NCBI GenBank assembly: GCA_028687585.1 | Contig: JAQTZV010000009.1 | Coordinates: 62,001 to 126,000, forward strand | DNA from: Desulfuromonadaceae bacterium | GTDB taxonomy: Bacteria > Desulfobacterota > Desulfuromonadia > Geobacterales > Pseudopelobacteraceae | DNA length: 64,000 bases | Reading direction: 5' to 3' | In this document: positions 41,357 to 49,907 of the stretch, one piece after another | Layout: the number at the start of each line of letters is the position of its first letter | How positions within the stretch are numbered: the stretch's first letter is position 1 | Notes under the pieces: generated by a model | Told to the model about the DNA's origin: nothing | The model's database searches: none | Seen by the model: the letters and a program-made list of their open reading frames with translations, nothing else | Position numbers and translations under genes: made by a program

Positions 41357-41893
41357 ATGCTGCCGAAAATTGACACCATTTTACTGGCAACCGCACTTGG
41401 GGGCGGGGCTTCCCATGTACTGTGCTACGCACTCAGTCTGGCCCGTCAATATCGGGCAAAACTTGAGGTCGTGTATGGGCTGGAGCCTTTGAAGCCATAT
41501 GCCCAGCATGTCGCGGGAACCTACATAGATGAGAAGAAACTTGACGATTATCATCAACAGTCAAAAATCAAGATCAGACAGGAACTTGTGGCAATGGTCA
41601 CTGAGCTTTATGGTTCAGATCTTGCCAAGGCCGATGATGAATACCACCCACCATTCAATGTATCGGTGCTGGATGCGGTTCCGGATCAAGCGATTTTAGC
41701 ACACGCGAAGGCTGTCAGCGCTGATTTGATCGTGATGGGAACCCATGAAAGAATGGCTCAAAAAGGGGCATTGATGGGTTCATGCGCCTTCAAGGTTCTC
41801 CATCAGGCCTCCATCCCGGTGTTAATGGTGAGAATACCCGAAGAGCTGAGCGGCTTCAGGCGTAATCCTGACAAACCGGCGATCATGGATTGA
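41357..41893 (+). CDS. Universal stress protein (UspA family)
   Basis: The 178-residue protein has the UspA fold: IDTILLATALGGGASHVLCYALSLARQY at the start and the ATP-binding signature GTHERMAQKGALMGSCAFKVL near the end, then IPVLMVR. Single Usp genes are often placed directly after TRAP transporter genes in proteobacteria (the TeaD arrangement), where the protein binds ATP and modulates uptake. CAGGAGG lies before the ATG. It is 30 bases after dctM and 98 bases before matB. Confidence 0.85.
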   Translation: MLPKIDTILLATALGGGASHVLCYALSLARQYRAKLEVVYGLEPLKPYAQHVAGTYIDEKKLDDYHQQSKIKIRQELVAMVTELYGSDLAKADDEYHPPFNVSVLDAVPDQAILAHAKAVSADLIVMGTHERMAQKGALMGSCAFKVLHQASIPVLMVRIPEELSGFRRNPDKPAIMD

Positions 41894-41909
41894 CGCGCCA
41901 TTGCGCCCA

Positions 41910-41937
41910 TTGACCATGTCGATTCAGCAGATATTTT
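41910..41937 (+). promoter_or_regulatory. Possible internal promoter before matB
   Basis: TTGACC, a 16-base spacer and TATTTT lie in the 98-base gap between the stress protein gene and matB, the largest gap in the malonate unit. It may give separate expression of matB-mdc. Support is by consensus match only. Confidence 0.35.
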
Positions 41938-41991
41938 TCGGCAGGGCGCCTGTTTTCTCAACTGATTTGATTAAGATGGGGATCTTTATAC

Positions 41992-43572
41992 ATGACCAGC
42001 AGCGGAAATAAAAACCTTTATACCGTGCTACAGGTCGGCTTTCCCGCCGATTCAGATGCCGCCTGCCTTCTCTTGCCAAATAATGTCGTAATAAGCTACG
42101 GCATACTGCACCAGGAATCGGCCCGTTACGCCAACCTGCTTGTGTCGCTCGGCGTGCAGCCGGGCGACCGCGTCGCAGTACAGGTAGAAAAAACAGCGGC
42201 TGCGGTTTTCCTCTACCTTGGCTGTCTGCGCGCCGGCGCCGTATTCCTGCCGATGAACGTCGCCTACCAGCGGCACGAAATCGAGCATTTTCTGGATGAT
42301 GCCACTCCCCGTCTCTTCGTCTGCAGACCGGAGTCCCGGGCGCTGGCCGGTGAGCTGGCGGCAAAAGCCTGCGTGCCTCATCTGCTCGAACTCGGGGACG
42401 ACGGCGGGGGGAGTCTTGCCGGATCGGCGGCAGAGCATCAGGACACCTTTGCCACCGTTATCCGGCGCGGTGAAGACCTCGCCGCCATCCTCTACACATC
42501 CGGAACCACCGGACGGCCCAAGGGGGCCATGCTCTCCCACGGCAATCTCGCCGCAAACGCTCAGGTTCTTCATCGTCTCTGGGGCTTCCGCTCCGGAGAC
42601 GTGCTCCTGCACATGCTGCCGATTTTCCACGCCCATGGCCTGTTCGTCGCGATCCACTGCGCCCTGTTGAACGGCAGCCCCATGCTCTTTGAACCGCGCT
42701 TCGACGCCGGGCGCGCCGTGTCGCTACTCCCCAGAGCAACGGTATTCATGGGGGTGCCTACCTATTACGTCCGCCTGCTGGCGGAATCCGGGCTCACCCG
42801 TCAACAGTGTGCCGGCATGCGCCTCTTCATCTCCGGCTCGGCACCGCTTCTGAAGGAGACATTCGACGATTTCAAGACACGCACCGGTCATACAATCCTC
42901 GAACGATACGGCATGACCGAGGGGGGGATGTTCACCTCCAACCCCTACGACGACGAACGGCGCGGCGGGACGGTCGGTTTCCCGTTGCCGGGTACGACGA
43001 TCCGCATCGTGGACGATGCCGGTACGCCGGTGAAAACAGGCGAGGTCGGGAATATTCTGGTCAAGGGAGATCAGGTCTTCGTCGGCTACTGGCGGATGCC
43101 GGAAAAGACACGGGAGGAGTTCACCGAAGACGGTTACTTCAAGACCGGAGATATGGGGCGATTGGATGACAACGGCTATATCACGATCATCGGTCGTTCC
43201 AGGGACCTGATCATCACCGGCGGGCTCAACGTGTACCCAAAAGAAATCGAAGAGATGGTCGACGGTATCCCCGGTGTGGTCGAAACGGCTGTGATTGGCC
43301 GCCCCGATCCGGATCTGGGGGAAGTGGTCACGGCGGTTGTGGTCCGGCAGAGGAACGAGACTGGTGTCTCCTTGACGGAAACCGGCATCATCAGCGCGCT
43401 TAAAGGGACCATTGCCGGATTCAAGGTTCCGAAGCAGGTATACTTTGTCGATGAACTGCCGCGTAACACCATGGGCAAGGTTCAAAAAAACGTGCTGCAG
43501 CAAAAAGTGCTGTCGGGCAACTGGGCCGCTCCGGCAGAAGCGTACGATGAAGGGCGGATCAGGGACAATTGA
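41992..43572 (+). CDS. matB: Malonyl-CoA synthetase (malonate--CoA ligase)
   Basis: The 526-residue ANL-family ligase forms malonyl-CoA from malonate, ATP and CoA. It has the A3 motif YTSGTTGRPKGAMLSHGN, LPIFHAHGLFVAIHCALLNG, which is typical of MatB, the A5 motif ERYGMTEGGMF, the A7/A8 region FKTGDMGRLDDNGYITIIGR and C-terminal NTMGKVQK. Context, right before the malonate decarboxylase genes, supports the substrate. It differs from the acyl-CoA synthetase at 909 in these segments. MatB would let part of the malonate enter as malonyl-CoA, or supply malonyl groups to MdcH for priming the carrier protein. Confidence 0.88.
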   Translation: MTSSGNKNLYTVLQVGFPADSDAACLLLPNNVVISYGILHQESARYANLLVSLGVQPGDRVAVQVEKTAAAVFLYLGCLRAGAVFLPMNVAYQRHEIEHFLDDATPRLFVCRPESRALAGELAAKACVPHLLELGDDGGGSLAGSAAEHQDTFATVIRRGEDLAAILYTSGTTGRPKGAMLSHGNLAANAQVLHRLWGFRSGDVLLHMLPIFHAHGLFVAIHCALLNGSPMLFEPRFDAGRAVSLLPRATVFMGVPTYYVRLLAESGLTRQQCAGMRLFISGSAPLLKETFDDFKTRTGHTILERYGMTEGGMFTSNPYDDERRGGTVGFPLPGTTIRIVDDAGTPVKTGEVGNILVKGDQVFVGYWRMPEKTREEFTEDGYFKTGDMGRLDDNGYITIIGRSRDLIITGGLNVYPKEIEEMVDGIPGVVETAVIGRPDPDLGEVVTAVVVRQRNETGVSLTETGIISALKGTIAGFKVPKQVYFVDELPRNTMGKVQKNVLQQKVLSGNWAAPAEAYDEGRIRDN

Positions 43573-43594
43573 TTTTTATCCAGAGAGGCGCACC

Positions 43595-45256
43595 ATGAAC
43601 AGACCTTCAAGTCAGCCCGCAACCTGGGACAGGGAGAAGCAAAACTACCAGGCGCGTCTCGCCCGGGGGGCAGCATTGGCCAGCGGGCGGAAAGTTTCCG
43701 CCGATGACATCGTGCGACTGCTGGAAGCGGTCATCGAGCCGGGTGACCGGGTCTGCATCGAGGGAAACAACCAGAAACAGGCGGATTTTCTTGCGAAAAG
43801 CCTCGCCAGAACCGATCCGGCGCTGGTACGCGAACTGCACCTGGTACAGTCAGTGCTGGCACTCCCGGAGCATATGGACCTCATCGAACAGGGGCAGGTG
43901 AGCCGCGTTGACTTCTCGTTTTCCGGTCAGCAGGCCGGGCGCCTGGCAACCCTCGTTGAGCAGGGGCGGATCAAGATCGGCGCCATCCATACCTACCTGG
44001 AACTTTTCGGCCGCTACTTCGTCGATCTCACCCCCAAAGTGGCGTTGATCGCCGCCCAGATGGCCGACCGCGACGGCAATCTCTACACCGGCCCGAACAC
44101 CGAGGATACGCCGGCCATTGTCGAGGCTGCCGCCTTCAAAAACGGCATCGTCATCGCCCAGGTGAACGAGGTGGTCGAAAAGCTCCCTCGGGTAGACATC
44201 CCGGCGGATTGGGTCGATTATTTCGTCAAGGCGCCAACCCCCCATTACATCGAGCCCCTGTTTACCAGAGATCCGGCTCAGATTACCGAAATCCAGATAT
44301 TGATGGCGATGATCGCCATCAAGGGGTTGTATGCCGAATATGGCATTACCAGCCTCAATCATGGCATCGGTTTTGACACCGCAGCCATCGAACTGCTGCT
44401 TCCCACCTATGCCGCTGAGTTGGGACTCAAGGGAAAGATCTGCACCAACTGGGCCCTGAATCCACATCCGACAATGATCCCGGCCATCGAGGCAGGTTTC
44501 GTGCAATCGATACATTCCTTCGGCTCCGAGGTCGGGATGGAACGCTATATCGCCGCCCGCCCGGATATCTTCTTTGTCGGCCGGGACGGCTCCATGCGCT
44601 CCAACCGCGCCTTCAGCCAGGTCGCAGGGCATTATGCCTGTGATCTCTTCATCGGCTCGACACTGCAGATCGATCTGGCCGGGAACAGCTCCACCGCCAC
44701 CAAGGGGCGCATCTCCGGTTTTGGCGGGGCGCCAAACATGGGCTCCGATGCCAGGGGACGACGCCATGCCTCACCTGCCTGGCTGCGTGCAGGGAGGGAG
44801 GCGCGCCCCCATGCCGTCATGCCGCGCGGTCAGAAGCTCGTCGCGCAGATTGTGGAAACCTCCCGCGAACATATGCAACCGGCCTTCGTAGAGCGTCTCG
44901 ATGCCTGGGATCTGGCCGAGAGTTCCGGGATGGAGCTGCCGCCGGTCATGATCTACGGCGAGGACGTTACCCATATTATCACCGAAGAGGGGATTGCCCA
45001 TCTTCTCCGCTGTGAAACTCCCGAGGAACGGGAGCAGGCTATCCGTGGCGTGGCAGGCTACACACAGGTAGGTCTGGCGCGTGACCGTCGCATGGTGGAA
45101 AACCTGCGGGATCGCGGGATTATCCGCTATCCCCGGGATCTCGGCATCGATAAACGCATGGCAACGCGGGATCTCCTGGCCGCTCGCAGCATCAAAGATC
45201 TGGTATTAGCTTCGGGTGGTCTCTATAACCCGCCCAAGCATTTCCGTAACTGGTAG
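43595..45256 (+). CDS. mdcA: Malonate decarboxylase alpha subunit
   Basis: MdcA is the acetyl-S-ACP:malonate ACP transferase of the biotin-independent malonate decarboxylase. The 553 residues match the family length and show GDRVCIEGNNQKQADFLA near the N-terminus, TGPNTEDTPAIVEAAAFK, GKICTNWALNPHPTMIPAI and GNSSTATKGRISGFGGAPNMG. The transferase exchanges acetyl for malonyl on the carrier protein MdcC. ATG 43595 has AGAGG before it and lies 22 bases after matB; the open frame upstream overlaps matB and is rejected. It is the first of seven contiguous mdc genes. Confidence 0.95.
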   Translation: MNRPSSQPATWDREKQNYQARLARGAALASGRKVSADDIVRLLEAVIEPGDRVCIEGNNQKQADFLAKSLARTDPALVRELHLVQSVLALPEHMDLIEQGQVSRVDFSFSGQQAGRLATLVEQGRIKIGAIHTYLELFGRYFVDLTPKVALIAAQMADRDGNLYTGPNTEDTPAIVEAAAFKNGIVIAQVNEVVEKLPRVDIPADWVDYFVKAPTPHYIEPLFTRDPAQITEIQILMAMIAIKGLYAEYGITSLNHGIGFDTAAIELLLPTYAAELGLKGKICTNWALNPHPTMIPAIEAGFVQSIHSFGSEVGMERYIAARPDIFFVGRDGSMRSNRAFSQVAGHYACDLFIGSTLQIDLAGNSSTATKGRISGFGGAPNMGSDARGRRHASPAWLRAGREARPHAVMPRGQKLVAQIVETSREHMQPAFVERLDAWDLAESSGMELPPVMIYGEDVTHIITEEGIAHLLRCETPEEREQAIRGVAGYTQVGLARDRRMVENLRDRGIIRYPRDLGIDKRMATRDLLAARSIKDLVLASGGLYNPPKHFRNW

Positions 45257-45267
45257 GGAGATCAAAT

Positions 45268-45585
45268 ATGGAACAGTTTGTCATGAACTTTACGGTCACA
45301 AACCGTCTGGCAACGACACCGTCACCCCGTGTGTGCGGCGTCGTTTCTTCAGGAAATCTTGAAGTACTCGTTGAGAGTGGCGAGCCTGAGGATACCTGCA
45401 GGATAGATGTACATACGCCGGCTGAAGGGTTTCGCGACATTTGGAGCGCGGTTCTGAGAGACTTTGTTGAACGCCAGCCGGTGGGAGGAGTGCGCATCAC
45501 CATCAACGACGCCGGCGCAACCCCGGCCGTGGTGAGCCTCCGCCTCGATCAGGCTATTGACTTCTTCAGGAGTGAGAAACCATGA
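45268..45585 (+). CDS. mdcC: Malonate decarboxylase acyl carrier protein (delta subunit)
   Basis: The 105-residue carrier protein bears the 2'-(5''-phosphoribosyl)-3'-dephospho-CoA prosthetic group. The segment CGVVSSGNLEVLVESG corresponds to the modification site, with Ser28 the likely attachment residue by comparison with the Klebsiella protein. It is not a normal phosphopantetheine ACP. GGGAG precedes the ATG. The last bases overlap the mdcD start as ATGA, giving coupled translation. Confidence 0.92.
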   Translation: MEQFVMNFTVTNRLATTPSPRVCGVVSSGNLEVLVESGEPEDTCRIDVHTPAEGFRDIWSAVLRDFVERQPVGGVRITINDAGATPAVVSLRLDQAIDFFRSEKP

Positions 45586-46481
45586 ACGTGAAACCGATAA
45601 ATTATTTTGAGGCATCGGCACGGACGCGCATTGCATGTCTTGTCGATCCGGAATCCTTCACGGAATTCTGTCCTCCGGAGCTGCGGCACATCAGCCCGCA
45701 TCTGGTGCGACTCAACGCCCCGGTGGCCTTTGACGACGGCGTCATGGTGGGTCGTGCCCGCCTGGCCGGCCACCCGGTGCTTATTGCGAGCCAGGAGGGG
45801 AAGTTCAATGGCGGTGCAGTCGGCGAGGTACATGGCGCAAAGCTGCGCGGATTGTTGGACAAGGCACTCATCGAGCGTCCCGTCGCCGTGCTTTTGCTGG
45901 TTGATTCGGGCGGTGTCAGGTTGCACGAGGCCAACGCCGGCCTGATCGCCATATCGGAATTGATGCGTGCCATTCTGCGTACACAGTCGGCGGGAATCCC
46001 GGTCTTTGCCCTGATCGGCGGCTCCTGCGGGGCTTTCGGCGGGATGGGGATCGTATCCCGGCTCTGCACGGAGGTCATTATCTCCGAGCAGGGAAGAATA
46101 GGACTCTCCGGACCGGAAGTGATCGAGACGGTCAAGGGTGTCGATGAGTTTGATTCCCGGGATCGGGCGTTGGTATGGCGCATTACCGGCGGCAAGGTGC
46201 GGCGAGCCCTGGGGGACGCGACCCGTCTGGTCGGTGACGACATCGGCGCTTTCCGGGCCGCAACCGCCGAACTGCTTGACAAACATGCTGGACGCCCGCT
46301 TAATTCATCAGACTTAGACGATCTCACAGCAGCACATAGCAATTTATCGATACGGGCACAGAGGTATGACACGGCACGGGACGGGCGCATCATCTTCCAG
46401 GAAGCCGGATTTACAGAGCTGGAGAGTGTCGCGCTGTTGCCGGTAGACGACTTCAACCGGCAGCTTGAGGGGTCACCATGA
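45582..46481 (+). CDS. mdcD: Malonate decarboxylase beta subunit
   Basis: MdcD, with MdcE, removes CO2 from malonyl-S-ACP to leave acetyl-S-ACP. The 299-residue protein has the carboxyltransferase-type crotonase fold: GRARLAGHPVLIASQEGKFNGGAVGE, LLLVDSGGVRLHEANAG and an oxyanion-hole region LIGGSCGAFGGMGI. It starts within the mdcC stop and ends within the mdcE start (ATGA at both ends), so the stoichiometric subunits are tightly coupled. No signs of damage. Confidence 0.93.
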   Translation: MNVKPINYFEASARTRIACLVDPESFTEFCPPELRHISPHLVRLNAPVAFDDGVMVGRARLAGHPVLIASQEGKFNGGAVGEVHGAKLRGLLDKALIERPVAVLLLVDSGGVRLHEANAGLIAISELMRAILRTQSAGIPVFALIGGSCGAFGGMGIVSRLCTEVIISEQGRIGLSGPEVIETVKGVDEFDSRDRALVWRITGGKVRRALGDATRLVGDDIGAFRAATAELLDKHAGRPLNSSDLDDLTAAHSNLSIRAQRYDTARDGRIIFQEAGFTELESVALLPVDDFNRQLEGSP

Positions 46482-47194
46482 GCACACTATTCGACCGGCT
46501 GTTTGATTCGGGACACCACGCAGTAACAATAGACGGGGAATTTTTAAGTGGAACTGCGACGGTAGCGGGCGGAGAAGCGGTAGTCATCGGCACGCATAAC
46601 AAAGCAGCAATTAACTGCGGACTTGCGCTCAAGCTAGCCGACGCCATTCTCGCCGCCGTGCGTGAGGACCGCACCCTACTCCGCCCACCCCGCACGATCG
46701 TTTTTCTGGTGGATACTCAGGGGCAGGAACTCTCGCGCCACGAAGAACTGCTTGGACTGAACGGGTATTTTGCCCACGTGGCGCGTTGTTGTGACCTTGC
46801 CAGGAGTCATGGACATCGCTTGGTAACGGTAATCCATGGAGAAGCGGTCAGCGGAGGCTTCCTGGCTTTCGGGCTGATGGCGGACCGGGTCTGCGCCCTG
46901 CCAGATGCCCAGGTGCGGGTTATGGATCTGCGCGCGATGTCAAAGGTGACCAAAATACCTTACGACAAACTGGTGGTTCTGGCGGAAGAGTCGCCGGTCT
47001 TTGCACCGGGAGCCGAAAACTACTGGCGCATGGGGGCGATCCACGAACTCTGGAGTATCGAAGACGACTGGGGTATATGTCTCGCATCCGCAGTGACGCG
47101 CGCCGGGAGTGAAGATGAACGTGCGCTGCTCGGACTCGAACGGGGCGGCAGAATGCTGGCAGCGCCGATCGCTGCGTTGGTGGCTGCCGCGTGA
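46478..47194 (+). CDS. mdcE: Malonate decarboxylase gamma subunit
   Basis: The 238-residue partner of MdcD has the second carboxyltransferase-like fold, with TIVFLVDTQGQELSRHEELLG and IHGEAVSGGFLAFGLMADRV, the latter being the oxyanion-hole loop. Together the two subunits form the decarboxylase core. It overlaps mdcD by four bases and its TGA shares the A with the mdcG ATG at 47194. Confidence 0.92.
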   Translation: MSTLFDRLFDSGHHAVTIDGEFLSGTATVAGGEAVVIGTHNKAAINCGLALKLADAILAAVREDRTLLRPPRTIVFLVDTQGQELSRHEELLGLNGYFAHVARCCDLARSHGHRLVTVIHGEAVSGGFLAFGLMADRVCALPDAQVRVMDLRAMSKVTKIPYDKLVVLAEESPVFAPGAENYWRMGAIHELWSIEDDWGICLASAVTRAGSEDERALLGLERGGRMLAAPIAALVAAA

Positions 47195-47847
47195 TGGCAC
47201 AGATACAACGCCACAATCTGGTCTGGCTTGACCCTGATCTGGATCCGGCGCCATATACCGCTGCTCCCGAGCAGGCATCATTTGTACGGGAGTGGATCGC
47301 GCTTGGGCAACCGCTTGTGGTCGCTCGGCAGCCCAGGCAACAGGTGACGGGTGCCCCTCATATCGCGCTTGGTCTCACCCATCCGCCACCGGCAACACGC
47401 CGGCGCATCTCCGTCTACGTACCAGCAGAAGCGATTCTCCGCCAGAGCGGCCCACTCGAGCTGACCCGGGCGCTCCCCCACGCTCCTCTCTGGGAGGAGG
47501 CTATTCAGCGCATACTGTTTATCTGTAAGGGGGCGGCGGTTACCCCCTGTGTGTATGGTTCGCTGATGTGGCAGGCGGTGAGCCGCTACAATTATCTGAC
47601 GAATGCGAGTGATCTTGATCTCCTGTTTGTTTGTACTGACTCTTCCGACATAAAACTGCTTATAGACTCACTTGCCTCGTGCGAAGTGTCCACCCCGCGA
47701 CTGGACGGCGAGATACTCGTGCCGTCCGGCTGGGCTGCTGCGTGGAGAGAGGTTGCGACGGCATGCAACGCCGGAGGGTCAAGCACTGTTTTGGCCAAAT
47801 CCGGCTACGGGGCGCGGCTGTTTACTCTTGACGAATTTCTCGGGTAA
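47194..47847 (+). CDS. mdcG: Malonate decarboxylase holo-ACP synthase (phosphoribosyl-dephospho-CoA transferase)
   Basis: MdcG attaches the triphosphoribosyl-dephospho-CoA precursor to MdcC. The 217 residues match the family, with a nucleotidyltransferase-like site: YGSLMWQAVSRYNYLTNASDLDLLF, where the G-S and D-x-D residues would bind the nucleotide and metal. ATG 47194 overlaps the mdcE stop; GTG 47191 in the same frame is an alternative. The protein ends LFTLDEFLG with TAA at 47845-47847, just before the ribosome site of mdcB. Confidence 0.9.
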   Translation: MAQIQRHNLVWLDPDLDPAPYTAAPEQASFVREWIALGQPLVVARQPRQQVTGAPHIALGLTHPPPATRRRISVYVPAEAILRQSGPLELTRALPHAPLWEEAIQRILFICKGAAVTPCVYGSLMWQAVSRYNYLTNASDLDLLFVCTDSSDIKLLIDSLASCEVSTPRLDGEILVPSGWAAAWREVATACNAGGSSTVLAKSGYGARLFTLDEFLG

Positions 47848-47860
47848 AAGGGAGCCTGAT

Positions 47861-48730
47861 ATTGAACTGAACCTCCATACTCCGGTCGCGCTACAGCGGG
47901 ATGTCGCACATTTTGTCGATTTTTACCTGCTTGACCAGCTCTGCCTGAATGCCCTGCGCAGTGAGGTGCTCGCATGGCCCAAGCCGGGATTGGTATCGCC
48001 GGTCGACTCAGGAAGCCATCATGACATGCAGTTCGGCACATTCCTGAAGAGCATCGCTGCGCTTGAAGGGACGTTTGCCGAAATGGCGATGGCCGCAGCC
48101 TTCGGGGAAGGGTTTCAAGCGATGATGGCTGCGGGGAGGAGGGCGGAGGCTCGAATGGTGCTTGCAACAGATGGCGCCAACACGCATCGCGGCGCAATCT
48201 TTAACCTGGGGCTGCTAGCCTCTGCTTCAGCGCTGCGACTTAGTAACCCGGCTTTTACGGGGTTAAGTTGCGGAAAAGTGGTTGAACGTGAATGGGGAGA
48301 AAAAATTCTTACCGCACGCTCTTCGTCTGCCGCAACCCATGGTAACCAGGTTTATCAACGGTTTGCCAGGGGGGGGGCGCGGGGTGAAGCGGCCGCTGGG
48401 TTCCCGATGCTGTACTGTTTCGGCATCCCGACCCTGAGTCGCCTGCTTCAGGTTGGGTTCGATGCTGAACGCGCCATTGTCGGTACACTTATGGAGCTGA
48501 TAGAACATGTTGATGACACCAATCTACTCTGGCGCGGTGGGGAAGATGGTCTGGCCTTTGCCAAACAGTCGGCCCGAAATTTCAACTTAAACGGCGGCGT
48601 CGAACATCCTGATTGGCGCGGCCAGCTGAAGGTCATCCACCGCTCGTTCGTTGAACGGAATCTCAGCCCGGGTGGCAGCGCAGATCTCGTCGCCGCGTCC
48701 TGGGTCGCCCATCATCTGGATAAGGGATAG
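47861..48730 (+). CDS. mdcB: Triphosphoribosyl-dephospho-CoA synthase, apparent AUU start
   Basis: MdcB makes the prosthetic-group precursor from ATP and dephospho-CoA. The family signature is intact: LNALRSEVLAWPKPGLVSP then VDSGSHHDM, TDGANTHRGAIFNLGLL and EHVDDTNLLWRGGEDG. About 289 residues are expected. No ATG, GTG or TTG occurs in frame between the mdcG stop and the conserved region. GGAG at 47851-47854 is six bases before ATT 47861, so AUU is the best-placed start. A TTG at 47828, inside mdcG and lacking a ribosome site, is the alternative; the frame is open back to 47672, which overlaps mdcG in another frame. Confidence 0.82.
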   Translation: MELNLHTPVALQRDVAHFVDFYLLDQLCLNALRSEVLAWPKPGLVSPVDSGSHHDMQFGTFLKSIAALEGTFAEMAMAAAFGEGFQAMMAAGRRAEARMVLATDGANTHRGAIFNLGLLASASALRLSNPAFTGLSCGKVVEREWGEKILTARSSSAATHGNQVYQRFARGGARGEAAAGFPMLYCFGIPTLSRLLQVGFDAERAIVGTLMELIEHVDDTNLLWRGGEDGLAFAKQSARNFNLNGGVEHPDWRGQLKVIHRSFVERNLSPGGSADLVAASWVAHHLDKG

Positions 48731-48736
48731 GTCGCC

Positions 48737-49690
48737 ATGGGTACGTTGCGACTAGCCATACTCTGCTCGGGGCAGGCGGGGCAGCAGCGCGCCATGCTCG
48801 AAAACCTGCTGAATGCTCCCGATCTGGCGGGGTTGCGCCGCATTGCATCGGAACTGCTGGGGGAAGAGCTGGAGGTATGGTGGCGCAATCTTACGGATGA
48901 GGCCATCTTTGCCAACGAAATCGCCCAGTTTTCCATTGCGCTCTATCAACTCTCCGTCTGGCAGAGGATCGCACCGCTCATTCCGCAACCGGCCCTGATC
49001 GCAGGTTACTCTCTGGGAGAGCTGGTTGCCTACCATGTGGCCGGCTCGCTGGACGCGGTTGAGACCCTCGTGCTTGTCCGTCACCGCGCACGGCTGATGG
49101 ATGAAGCGGCCGGGGGTATGGCCGTATCGGGCGGCTGCATGCTGCTCTGGCGCGGCAGAGTATCGCGCCGGACACAGGAAGCCAAAGAACGGGGGATGCT
49201 CGCATGCGGTCTCGATACGGCCATTGTCAGGAACCGTGGCGAACAGGTATTGGCCGGGTCGGCCGACGCCGTCGGCCGTTTCCTGGCCGATCCGCAGATT
49301 ATCAATCCCGACATGGTCCGGCTGGCGATCACAACCCCGTCACACAGCCGCTATCTCGTCACCGCCTCCGAAGCGTTCAGGGGCGCACTCGACAACTCCC
49401 GCCTTGCGGATCCGGCCGTTCCGGTCCTGGCCGGCGTCGACGCCACACGTGTGCGTACACGCAGTCAAGCAGTTGATGTGCTCTCCCGCCAGATATCCAC
49501 GACACTCCGCTGGGACCGCTGCATGACTGCCCTTGAAGAGGCGGGTATCAACACCGTTATCGAGCTGGGACCCGGAAACGATCTGGCGAAGCTTGTCGAG
49601 GCAGGGCACCCGCGCATTTCCGCCCGTTCGATTGATGAATTCCACGATTGGTATGCAGTAAGGGAGTGGCTGAAGTCACGCAGCAATTAA
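48737..49690 (+). CDS. mdcH: Malonate decarboxylase malonyltransferase (MdcH)
   Basis: The 317-residue FabD-like acyltransferase moves malonyl from malonyl-CoA to the thiol of holo-MdcC and so primes the enzyme. The catalytic serine is Ser92 in IAGYSLGELVAYHV; the partner region TTPSHSRYL carries the active-site histidine, and NTVIELGPGNDL is the usual C-terminal segment. It follows mdcB by six bases with AGGGATAGG before the ATG. It is the last gene of the operon. MatB in the same unit can supply its malonyl-CoA. Confidence 0.9.
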   Translation: MGTLRLAILCSGQAGQQRAMLENLLNAPDLAGLRRIASELLGEELEVWWRNLTDEAIFANEIAQFSIALYQLSVWQRIAPLIPQPALIAGYSLGELVAYHVAGSLDAVETLVLVRHRARLMDEAAGGMAVSGGCMLLWRGRVSRRTQEAKERGMLACGLDTAIVRNRGEQVLAGSADAVGRFLADPQIINPDMVRLAITTPSHSRYLVTASEAFRGALDNSRLADPAVPVLAGVDATRVRTRSQAVDVLSRQISTTLRWDRCMTALEEAGINTVIELGPGNDLAKLVEAGHPRISARSIDEFHDWYAVREWLKSRSN

Positions 49691-49770
49691 AATGTGGGGG
49701 ACGGATTGGGCTGACTCAACATTCTCGTTTGTACAGGAAGCACATACTCTCTTTTGTGCTCCTTTCTTTG

Positions 49771-49795
49771 GCCGGGGGAAACTCCGGCTTTTTTT
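49771..49795 (+). terminator. Intrinsic terminator of the malonate operon
   Basis: GCCGG (49771-49775) pairs with CCGGC (49784-49788) around a short loop, followed directly by seven T residues. It lies 80 bases after the mdcH stop and before mtnA. Confidence 0.8.
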
Positions 49796-49907
49796 GTATC
49801 CACCATGAGGCGGAGTTGAGTCGAAATGATTGCCTGAATCCGTAGCTCCGTGGTAAAAGTAAGCGCTGAAGTCGTACGAGCACGACTATGTTTCCAAGGA
49901 GCCCATT

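Noticed and set aside
47672-47860. Long N-terminal extension of mdcB overlapping mdcG
   Set aside because: It would overlap mdcG by 176 bases in another frame, and its sequence is arginine-rich shadow translation without similarity to MdcB.
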